DNA from: Bacillota bacterium
GTDB taxonomy: Bacteria > Bacillota > Sulfobacillia > JAUYEG01
Direction of reading: 5' to 3'
NCBI GenBank assembly: GCA_030691505.1
Contig: JAUYEG010000083.1
Location: 1 to 64,000 of the forward strand
DNA length: 64,000 nt
Positions 34,898-41,945 of the stretch are shown here, one piece after another. The translations under genes and the position numbers were made by a program. Position 1 is the first letter of the stretch, and every line of letters begins with the position of its first letter. A model generated the notes under the pieces. The model ran no database searches and had not been told where the DNA came from. It was given only the letters and a program-made list of their open reading frames with translations.

Positions 34898-36136
34898 ATG
34901 AGTGAAGAACGCCGGATGATCCTCAACATGCTTTCGGACAAGAAGATCACCGCCGAGGAGGCGGCCGAACTGCTTCGTGCGCTCGGTCCAGCCGTGGCCG
35001 GAGGGCCGGAGGCCGAAATGGTCCCCCGGGGTCCATCCTTCGGGGGACCCCGTGCCGCGGATTCCGGACCCACAGTTCCCGGAGAGCCGCCGGTCCCGCC
35101 ACGGCCCGGCGCGCCGCACCACGCCGGCGCAGGTGATACCGTCGGGCACAGCAGGTCCATCCTGGAGGAGTTCCTAAGCCATCTGGATATTGACTGGGGT
35201 AACCTGCCCTTCGCGTTCGGCGGCGAGGCCTACCGTTTCGAAGAGGAACACCGTGGGCGTTTCGAGGCCGGAGGCGGGGCCGTCAACCTTGATCTCACCG
35301 CGCGCAACGGCCGGGTCGAGGTCTTTGTGTGGGACCGCCCGGAATGGCGCGCCGTTGTCCGCAAGAAGATAAGGGCCTCGAGCGAGGAGCAAGCCAAGCA
35401 GAGGGGCCAGGAGATCGCCGTCCTGGGCAGCTCGCCCAACGGCCTGACGTTCGAGGAACGGACCTTCGGGTGGGGCAACACCGGTGTTTCCATCGAGGTC
35501 TGGGTGCCCAGGAACCTGACATATGAGGTCAAGGCGCGAAGCTCAAACGGCAGGGTGGTCCTGGACGGATTGTGTTGCGCAGGTGTTGTGGCCCGGACGG
35601 CAAACGGCAAGGTCGGCGTGCGGGTCACGGACGCGAGCGTTGCCGAGGTCGCCACCGCCAACGGACAGATCACCTTCGAGGGCCCCGCCGACAAAATCAA
35701 CTGCCACACGGCCAACGGGAGCATCAGGTTTTACCCCGTGCCAAAGAGGGAAATGCGTGCGGACGTGCATACTGCCAACGGCAGCATCAAGGTGTGGGTC
35801 CCGCAGGACCGGTCGGTCGGCTATGAGGTCGAGGCGCGTACCGGTTTCGGCGGGCTCGAGGTTGACCTGCCCGAGTTCACCGTGGTGGAGCACGACCGCC
35901 AATTCGGGCGGCGTCTGCTCCGGGGCCACAGCGTAGATTTCGCCGGTAAGGAGCGCAGGTTATCGGTGACCGCCCGCACCACCAACGGCAGCGTACGGAT
36001 CATGCCGCGCCGGGCCGGCGATGTCTGGGACGAAAGCGAGCGGCCTTCGCGCGAACCCGACGATCAGGCCGCCAACTTGCGGCAAGAGGGGCCGGGCGGT
36101 CTACCCGCAGGGCCGGGCGGAAACCATAACCAATGA
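34898..36136 (+). CDS. DUF4097 beta-repeat protein B (YvlB-like paralogue)
   Basis: A 412-residue paralogue of the preceding protein without the coiled coil. An N-terminal helical module (MILNMLSDKKITAEEAAELL) and a Pro/Gly-rich linker (~35-85) lead to a beta-repeat domain whose turns are NG-type: SSNGRVVLDG, TANGKVGV, TANGQITFEG, TANGSIRFY, TANGSIKVWVP, TTNGSVRIMP. The regular spacing predicts a right-handed beta solenoid. ATG 34898 has GGGAGGAACG upstream. The DUF4097 call is secure; the role is not. Confidence 0.75.
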   Translation: MSEERRMILNMLSDKKITAEEAAELLRALGPAVAGGPEAEMVPRGPSFGGPRAADSGPTVPGEPPVPPRPGAPHHAGAGDTVGHSRSILEEFLSHLDIDWGNLPFAFGGEAYRFEEEHRGRFEAGGGAVNLDLTARNGRVEVFVWDRPEWRAVVRKKIRASSEEQAKQRGQEIAVLGSSPNGLTFEERTFGWGNTGVSIEVWVPRNLTYEVKARSSNGRVVLDGLCCAGVVARTANGKVGVRVTDASVAEVATANGQITFEGPADKINCHTANGSIRFYPVPKREMRADVHTANGSIKVWVPQDRSVGYEVEARTGFGGLEVDLPEFTVVEHDRQFGRRLLRGHSVDFAGKERRLSVTARTTNGSVRIMPRRAGDVWDESERPSREPDDQAANLRQEGPGGLPAGPGGNHNQ

Positions 36137-36203
36137 AGCCGTCGGGCGGCCGGAGGAAATAGCGGGGGGCCGGGAGAACTAGGGCCTCTACGGAGGCGAT
36201 CAG

Positions 36204-36560
36204 ATGTCTGTACTGGTGCGCATCGGCATTAACGCTCTGGCGTTGCTGGCCGCCGCACGTCTGGTCGGCGGGGTGGAGGTTCAAGGCTTCGAGGCCGCGC
36301 TTGTCGCGGCTCTGGTGCTGGGCCTGATCAACGTCACCTTGAGACCGATCCTGGTCGTGCTGACGATCCCGATTAACGTTGTGACATTGGGCCTGTTCAC
36401 CTTCGTGATCAATGCCCTGATGCTGCTCCTGGTGTCGCGGGTCGTGGCCGGTTTCGAGATCGCGGGCTTCTGGCCGGCATTGCTGGCGGCGCTGCTCCTG
36501 AGCATCGTCAGCAGCCTATTGAGCAGCATGACGGGCGCCCGGTCGCGCCGGCGGCGCTAG
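36204..36560 (+). CDS. YvlD-like phage holin family 4 membrane protein
   Basis: A 118-residue protein with four hydrophobic segments covering most of its length (about 5-25, 28-50, 55-80, 88-110). The motif GLINVTLRPILVVLTIPINV is the signature of the YvlD/DUF360 holin-like family. In Bacillus yvlD is part of the yvlABCD operon, which responds to envelope stress. Despite the family name there is no phage context here. ATG 36204 has GGAGGCGATC upstream. Confidence 0.88.
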   Translation: MSVLVRIGINALALLAAARLVGGVEVQGFEAALVAALVLGLINVTLRPILVVLTIPINVVTLGLFTFVINALMLLLVSRVVAGFEIAGFWPALLAALLLSIVSSLLSSMTGARSRRRR

Positions 36561-36618
36561 GTCAAGTCCGTGCTTTAACACGTGCATTAACAATAAGAGC
36601 GGACGGTTGGAGGTTACA

Positions 36619-37212
36619 ATGGCGGAGGCTTCGGCTACGGGGACGTACGAAGAGCGGCCCAAGATCAACTGGTTTCTCATCGTTGCCAGCGCGTTTTTCG
36701 GCATGCTGCTATTGGCGCTGGTCGGCCTGCCGTCGTCGCTCGGCAAATGGCTGTGGATCGGCATCGCGTCGCTCAACCTTGGCGCCAACCTGATGCAGAT
36801 CAACTTCACCCGCAACATCCGGTACGTGCTGTGGAAGCGCGGGCTGAGCATTTACATGGGAAAGAACCGCGAGGCGCTGATTCGTTTTGACCGGACCCTG
36901 CTGTTCAAGTCGTACAAGAGCTATAAGGATGCAAAGGGGGATCTCCGCGAGTTCGAGGTGCGGCTGCCATTGCGGAGCCTGCCGGTCTTCGGAGCCCGCC
37001 GCCGCTGGTTCGTGATCTTCGAACGTGAGGATGGTCAGCGTCAAGGTGTGGTTTTCGACCCCACGCCCAAACTCGAGCGGATGTTCCGGCAGCGGCTTGT
37101 GGCTGCGGAACAGTCGATGGAAACGCAGGCCGCGGCGGAAGACGAAGAGCAGCATGACCAGACCTGGGAAGCCGACGAGCACCCCACCGAACCCAAGCCG
37201 CCAGCCATCTAG
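36619..37212 (+). CDS. Two-helix membrane protein with a PH-like cytoplasmic domain (unknown)
   Basis: A 197-residue protein. Two hydrophobic stretches (about 18-62: FLIVASAFFGMLLLALVGL; WLWIGIASLNLGANLM) are followed by a basic/aromatic domain (LFKSYKSYKDAKG, RRRWFVIFEREDG) whose strand order resembles bacterial PH-like domains, and a Glu/Asp-rich tail. I do not recognise a named family. ATG 36619 is supported by TTGGAGG just upstream. The position after yvlD implies an envelope-associated role; nothing more can be claimed. Confidence 0.55.
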   Translation: MAEASATGTYEERPKINWFLIVASAFFGMLLLALVGLPSSLGKWLWIGIASLNLGANLMQINFTRNIRYVLWKRGLSIYMGKNREALIRFDRTLLFKSYKSYKDAKGDLREFEVRLPLRSLPVFGARRRWFVIFEREDGQRQGVVFDPTPKLERMFRQRLVAAEQSMETQAAAEDEEQHDQTWEADEHPTEPKPPAI

Positions 37213-37267
37213 GCCCTGGTCCCGGCAGGGGACCGGCCACGCGCAAGGAGGCGTGAGAAACAGACTC

Positions 37268-38449
37268 GTGCGAATCATCGTTGCACCGGACTCATATAAG
37301 GGGTGTCTCATGGCCTGGGATGTCGCCCAGGCCATTTCGTTGGGCATCCGGGCGGCCGATCCCGCCGCGGACATCATCGAGCTGCCGCTCGGTGACGGCG
37401 GCGAGGGGACCGCTCGCGCGCTCGCCTGTGCCGTGGGCGGCAGCCGGATGGTGCCCGCGTCAGTCGAGGATCCCCTCGGGCGTCCGGTTGAGGCGGAGTT
37501 TGCGCTGCTCCCCGGCGGAACAGCGGTCGTTGAGATGGCATCCGCCTCCGGTCTAGGCCTGCTGCGGCCGGACGAACGAAACCCGCTGAGGGCCTCAAGC
37601 TACGGTACCGGACAACTGGTTAGTCAGGCCCTTGATCTGCTTTTTGCCGCACAAGATGGCGGGCCCACGCCGACGCTCATCCTTGGGGTCGGCGGCTCTG
37701 CAACCGTTGACGGCGGCATGGGGATGATCGGGGCGCTGGGCGCCCGCTGCACCGACCATGCCGGGATGGATCTGTCCAGGCGCGGCGGTGGAGCGCTCGC
37801 CCGGGTGCAGCGGGTTGACCTCAATGGTCTCGATCCGCGGCTCGGGCGGGTCCGCCTGGTGCTTGCTTCGGATGTGAGCAATCCGCTGCTTGGCCCGAAC
37901 GGCGCGGCCGAAATCTTCGGCCCGCAGAAAGGGGCGGGCCCCGGCGAAGTCGCTGCGCTCGAAAGAGGCCTGGCGCACCTGTCGGACGTCGTGCGCCGTC
38001 AGACCGGCCGCATGATTGAGGGATTTGCCGGAGCCGGCGCGGCCGGCGGGGTAGGCGGTGCGGCGGTGGGTATCCTTGGCGCCGAGCGCTATCCCGGGAT
38101 TGAGCTCGCCCTTGAGATCGTGGGTTTCAGACCGCTGGCGGCGGGGGCGGACCTGGTGATCACGGGCGAAGGGCGCTATGACGCTCAGACGCTCGGCGGC
38201 AAAGCCGTCGCGGGTGTCGCGGCAGCGGCCGCCGAACTTGGGATTCCCGTCTGCGTCCTTGCCGGCGAAGTGGACGAATCGGCGGAATGGCGCCTGCCCG
38301 GCCGCGTTGTCGTGTGGTCGATCGCCGGAGGTCCGCTGACCCGTCAGCAGAGCGAGGCCGAGGCGGCGCGGCTGATCGCGGCGGCGGCACGGCGTGTCGT
38401 CGCCCTTTTCGCAATCGGCCGACTCGGCCGGCGACAGGGGGCCGGGTAA
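37268..38449 (+). CDS. Glycerate 2-kinase (GlxK/GarK family)
   Basis: A 393-residue glycerate kinase that phosphorylates D-glycerate, feeding glycolysis. Family motifs are IIVAPDSYKGCLMA at the start, LGDGGEGTARALA, GVGGSATVDGGMGMIGALGA and DLVITGEGRYDAQTLGGKA. GTG 37268 is chosen because the family starts MRIV(I)APDS(F/Y)KG; a strong AAGGAGG lies 17 bases upstream, further than ideal, and the alternative GTG 37253 is too close to it. Its presence inside an envelope-stress island is odd. It ends three bases before the next gene. Confidence 0.93.
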   Translation: MRIIVAPDSYKGCLMAWDVAQAISLGIRAADPAADIIELPLGDGGEGTARALACAVGGSRMVPASVEDPLGRPVEAEFALLPGGTAVVEMASASGLGLLRPDERNPLRASSYGTGQLVSQALDLLFAAQDGGPTPTLILGVGGSATVDGGMGMIGALGARCTDHAGMDLSRRGGGALARVQRVDLNGLDPRLGRVRLVLASDVSNPLLGPNGAAEIFGPQKGAGPGEVAALERGLAHLSDVVRRQTGRMIEGFAGAGAAGGVGGAAVGILGAERYPGIELALEIVGFRPLAAGADLVITGEGRYDAQTLGGKAVAGVAAAAAELGIPVCVLAGEVDESAEWRLPGRVVVWSIAGGPLTRQQSEAEAARLIAAAARRVVALFAIGRLGRRQGAG

Positions 38450-38452
38450 CCC

Positions 38453-39694
38453 ATGCGCTCCGAACGGCGCCGGCAGGTCACCCGTATCGTTGCGCTGCTG
38501 CTGCTCGCATCTATGGTCCTGCCGTTTCTCGCCACTCAGCTGGCCTCGCCGGCGGAGGCCGTCGCCGTGTGGCACGCATATCCCGAGGGCACCGTCCAGG
38601 CTGACACAATCCAGGCCTATGTTGAGGCGCTCGCGTCCAGCCGTCCGAGGGTAAAGGTGCAGGTGAGAGCCCTCGGTGACCAATTCGGCGGAGCGCTGGT
38701 CCAGGGTGTCGGCTCCGGCACCTTCCCCGACATAATTCTTGCGCCCGCCGAGTGGGTCCCGCTGCTTGACGATATCGGGCTGTTGGCCGCGGTGCCTGCT
38801 GATGATCTGGATCAATACCTGCCGGGGGTGGCGGCCGCCGTAAGCAGTGAGGGACGCGTCAGGGCGCTGCCCGCTTTCACCGCGGTACTGGCCCTGGGCC
38901 GCCGCCCGGCGACGGGTGGAGACGACCCCGTACCGTGGCCGGACACTCTTGCGGCGATGATCGCGGACGCCGGCGAAGCCGCGGGTGCGGGGCTCGGGGG
39001 CCTTTACTGGCCGGTGGACGACCTCTACTACACGGTGCCGTGGCTGCTGGGCGCGGGAGGATATCTCGAGCCGCCGCCCGACCCATCTCCGGGGTCGCCC
39101 GCCGGAGGCGCCGCGCCCCCGGTCGCCGATGATGCGGTGCGGGCATGGCTGCGGGCCGTTGAACGTGCGCGGGCCGCCGCAATTCCGGGTTCCGGGGACG
39201 TTGATCTTGTCTCTGCCTGGCTTGCGGGCGAGATAGCCTTTGCCGCCGTCACCCCCGGGGAGGTGACGGTGTTGCGCTCGTCCGGGGCCGCGATCGACGT
39301 GGGCCCGATCCCGGAAGCAAGGGGATACCTCTCGACCTGGGCCTGGATGCTCTCCGCGTATGCGGGCGAACCTCGCTCCGATGCAATCAGGCTTCTTGCC
39401 CGCATCCAGGCTGCGGACGGCGGAGAAGGTCCGTCCCTGGCATTGAGCGTCAGGCAGTTGCCCGCCATGGTGTGGCATTTCGACGAGCCCGCGTCCGCCG
39501 AACGGGGTATCGATGGGTTTCTTTCTTCCGCGCAATCCGGCATACCGATGCCCGCCGGCCCTCTTGCGCGCGAGTTGTGGACAATCTACGAGATGGCTCT
39601 ACAGGAGTTTCTCGCCGGGGCGAAAGCCGAAACCGTGCTCGCGAGTCTAAAGAACAGAACCGGCGAGCTGTATGCGCCGGACCAAGAACCATAA
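38453..39694 (+). CDS. Extracellular solute-binding protein, family 1 (orphan)
   Basis: A 413-residue exported protein with signal peptide VALLLLASMVLPFLATQLA, likely cut after SPAEA. The mature N-terminus VAVWHAYPEGTVQADTIQAY and FPDIILAPAEWVPLL are typical of sugar-type binding proteins of ABC importers. There is no lipobox cysteine, and no permease or ATPase gene lies in the neighbourhood. It could work with transporter components encoded elsewhere or act as a sensor. Ligand unknown; carbohydrate is the usual class. Confidence 0.75.
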   Translation: MRSERRRQVTRIVALLLLASMVLPFLATQLASPAEAVAVWHAYPEGTVQADTIQAYVEALASSRPRVKVQVRALGDQFGGALVQGVGSGTFPDIILAPAEWVPLLDDIGLLAAVPADDLDQYLPGVAAAVSSEGRVRALPAFTAVLALGRRPATGGDDPVPWPDTLAAMIADAGEAAGAGLGGLYWPVDDLYYTVPWLLGAGGYLEPPPDPSPGSPAGGAAPPVADDAVRAWLRAVERARAAAIPGSGDVDLVSAWLAGEIAFAAVTPGEVTVLRSSGAAIDVGPIPEARGYLSTWAWMLSAYAGEPRSDAIRLLARIQAADGGEGPSLALSVRQLPAMVWHFDEPASAERGIDGFLSSAQSGIPMPAGPLARELWTIYEMALQEFLAGAKAETVLASLKNRTGELYAPDQEP

Positions 39695-39721
39695 TTCGCC
39701 GCGGGTAAGGTGGGTCGAGCA

Positions 39722-40219
39722 ATGAAGAGGCTTTATCGCTCCAAGGTCAACAACATCATTGGAGGTGTATGCGGCGGTCTGGCCGAGTACCTGGACATTG
39801 ACCCGACGATTGTCAGGCTGGCCTGGATACTTTCCGCTTTCGCCGGGGGACTCGGGCTGCTGGCCTACATTGTCGCCTGGCTGATCATTCCCCCGCACCC
39901 TGAGCACGCTCGGGACGATGACTGGCACTGGGCCAACCGGGTCAAGCAAAATGGGGAGCGAACAGAAACCTCGTACGACGTGGACCCGAGCACGGCTGAC
40001 ACAGCCCCTGCGGCCGCCGGGGGCGGCGAGGAGCTGAGCCACGCCCGGGTTCACCGTGAGCACGGTCCCAGAACGCTGGGCATTGTGCTTGTCATCCTGG
40101 GTGGGTTCCTGCTCCTGCGCAACCTTATGCCCTGGTGGGGCTGGGGGCGGTTCTGGCCGCTTGCCCTGGTTCTTATCGGCGCCTGGATCATCCTGACAGC
40201 GGTGAGAGGTGAGCGCTGA
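39722..40219 (+). CDS. PspC-domain protein with LiaF-like C-terminal helices
   Basis: A 165-residue protein. Residues 1-60 form a PspC domain (KRLYRSKVNNIIGGVCGGLA; EYLDIDPTIVRLAWIL), then a polar linker and two hydrophobic helices (LGIVLVILGGFLLLRNL; FWPLALVLIGAWIIL) typical of LiaI/LiaF membrane parts. PspC-type proteins take part in phage-shock/envelope stress responses. ATG 39722 has AAGGTGGG upstream. The stop overlaps the start of the LiaF-like gene by one base. Confidence 0.85.
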   Translation: MKRLYRSKVNNIIGGVCGGLAEYLDIDPTIVRLAWILSAFAGGLGLLAYIVAWLIIPPHPEHARDDDWHWANRVKQNGERTETSYDVDPSTADTAPAAAGGGEELSHARVHREHGPRTLGIVLVILGGFLLLRNLMPWWGWGRFWPLALVLIGAWIILTAVRGER

Positions 40220-41106
40220 TGCGTGGGCGCCGGCTCGCCGCAGGCCTGATCATCCTACTGCTCGGCGTGATGTTTCTGCTGGGCAACATGGGCTTGATGG
40301 ATTGGAGCGTCTGGGGGCTGCTCTTTCGGTACTGGCCTGTGCTGCTTGTACTGGCCGGAGTGAGCGTGCTTCTCGGCGGCAGTTTCCGGTGGTTCGTCGC
40401 GCTCGTTCTCGTGCTGGTGATGGTGGCCGGCACCGTGGGAATGCCCTGGTTGGCCGGGTGGACCGATGGTCCTCTGACCAAGGCGGTCTTCACGGGCGGA
40501 ACCCCCCCGGAGGCGCTGACTGCACTTGTCACCGTGGTCGGGCTCGATGTGGCGAATATCACGACAATCGCTCCGGGAGGCGAAGCGTACCGTCTGGAAC
40601 TGTCCTATCGCAATGCTCTGCAGCCGCAGCGCACGTTCACGGTCGACGCTGAAGGCACGGGACGCCTTACCCTCAGGCAGCAGGGACACCGTCCAAGCTC
40701 GGTCGGAATCAGGCAGTCGCTCGAGATGGGGTTCATCAGCGGCATACCGCTTGAGCTTTCCATCAAGGCCGGAGTGCTGACCGCCAACCTTGACTTGAGC
40801 CCCTACCAGCTGCGGCGCCTGGACGTTGACTGCGGCGTGGGCACGTTTTACGTCAGACTTGGGCATCCCGAAGGCACAATGGTGGGAAGCATCAATTCCG
40901 GGGTCGGCACCGTCAACCTGGCCGTGCCGAGTGGTGTGAGTGTGCGCATTACCGGGGACTTCGGCGTCGGCGTCAGGAACCTGAGCGCGGCAGGGCTCAA
41001 ACGCTCCGGCGGGGCCTGGCAGGACGACCGGTACGACACGGCGGAAAGCCGCATCGACCTGCACGTTTCGGGCGGCGTCGGCCGTCTTGCAGTGCAGCGT
41101 TACTAG
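40219..41106 (+). CDS. LiaF-like membrane protein with toastrack beta domain
   Basis: A 295-residue protein with three or four N-terminal hydrophobic helices (residues ~5-85) and a C-terminal beta-rich domain of the LiaF/DUF2154 toastrack type, with repeated strands such as AGVLTANLDLSPYQLRRLDV, GVGTFYVRLG, SGVGTVNLAVPSG and GVGVRNLS. In Bacillus LiaF inhibits the LiaRS two-component system under envelope stress. No LiaRS pair is adjacent; the nearest two-component pair, at 54796-56990, is of the same broad kinase class. Confidence 0.78.
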   Translation: MRGRRLAAGLIILLLGVMFLLGNMGLMDWSVWGLLFRYWPVLLVLAGVSVLLGGSFRWFVALVLVLVMVAGTVGMPWLAGWTDGPLTKAVFTGGTPPEALTALVTVVGLDVANITTIAPGGEAYRLELSYRNALQPQRTFTVDAEGTGRLTLRQQGHRPSSVGIRQSLEMGFISGIPLELSIKAGVLTANLDLSPYQLRRLDVDCGVGTFYVRLGHPEGTMVGSINSGVGTVNLAVPSGVSVRITGDFGVGVRNLSAAGLKRSGGAWQDDRYDTAESRIDLHVSGGVGRLAVQRY

Positions 41107-41124
41107 GATAGGGCTAAAGCGCGG

Positions 41125-41147
41125 GCGAGCCCCGGGGAGGGGCTCGC
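41125..41147 (+). terminator. Short GC hairpin ending the envelope island
   Basis: GCGAGCCCC (41125-41133) pairs with GGGGCTCGC (41139-41147) around a 5-base loop. There is no U-tract, so it is terminator-like at best. Confidence 0.45.
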
Positions 41148-41196
41148 TGTCGCATGCCGAAGAAACGTGCAAATCCATGCATATGAGGTGACTGGC

Positions 41197-41757
41197 TTGT
41201 TCTTCGAAGGCAAGGGCAAGGAGTACACTGCCAAGACCGCGGGGCTCGCCGTCCAGAGGGCGCGGGAGCTGGGCATCTCGCGCATCGTCGTCGCGTCCAA
41301 CACAGGTTACACGGCCGATGAGTTTCTGTCCGCCATCGGAGACCTCAAGGACATCAAGCTCGTTGTGGTAACCCACCACGTGGGCTTTCGCGGGCCAGGC
41401 GAGCACGAGATGCCCGCCGAGGCGCGGGCCAGGCTAGCCGCGGCCGGGTGCGAGCTCTTGACCACAACGCATCTGTTTGCCAACGTCGAACGGGCGATTA
41501 CGAGCAAGTTCGGCGGGCTCTACCCGGGCGGGATTATCTCGGCGGCGCTCCGCCTGTTCGGTCAGGGAACCAAGGTCTGCCTGGAGATCGCCACCATGGC
41601 CATGGACGCCGGGCTCATCCCGGCGGGGGCCGAGGTGGTCGTTGCCGCCGGCAGCGGCAGGGGCGCGGACACCGCCCTCGTCTTGCTCCCGGCCCACGCC
41701 AAATCGTTCTTCGAAACCGAGGTGCGCGAGGTCATCTGCAAACCTCGCACCGTTTAG
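41197..41757 (+). CDS. Stand-alone pyruvate kinase C-terminal-like domain protein
   Basis: A 186-residue protein made only of the alpha/beta domain found at the C-terminus of pyruvate kinase. Motifs: KTAGLAVQRARELGISRIVV, ASNTGYTADEF, VVVTHHVGF and LPAHAKSFFETEVREVICKP. No kinase catalytic barrel is present, so it should not make pyruvate. TTG 41197 (MFFEGKGKEY) is preferred because GAGGTGA lies 6-7 bases upstream and the family normally starts at that motif. It precedes the amino-sugar cassette by 188 bases. Function of this family is unknown. Confidence 0.75.
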   Translation: MFFEGKGKEYTAKTAGLAVQRARELGISRIVVASNTGYTADEFLSAIGDLKDIKLVVVTHHVGFRGPGEHEMPAEARARLAAAGCELLTTTHLFANVERAITSKFGGLYPGGIISAALRLFGQGTKVCLEIATMAMDAGLIPAGAEVVVAAGSGRGADTALVLLPAHAKSFFETEVREVICKPRTV

Positions 41758-41945
41758 GGGTCCAAATCCGAGTGCGGTCCGCGGTCCGGACTTGACTGTT
41801 TTTGCGCAGCAGACGCCCTTGATACGCCAAAATGAGCAGATGGGCGAGAAGACCTGCTCTTTTCTGCTCAGGTTGTCGCCCGCACCCGCTCAATCGGGAA
41901 CAGGTGGCGTGGAAAACACGTGGGCGGAAGACAGGTGGTGGCGCC
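41758..41945 (+). promoter_or_regulatory. Leader of the amino-sugar cassette with competing hairpins
   Basis: This 188-base gap has no confident sigma-A promoter. TGAGCAG (41833-41839) can pair with CTGCTC (41854-41859, followed by TTTT) or with CTGCTCA (41864-41870). GGGCGA (41842-41847) can pair with TCGCCC (41876-41881), which would disrupt the first option. The layout resembles an attenuator but no ligand-binding domain was recognised. Confidence 0.35.

Noticed and set aside
36204-36560. YvlD-like gene taken as a phage holin
   Set aside because: No lysin, capsid or other phage gene is near; the family is a chromosomal envelope protein in Firmicutes.
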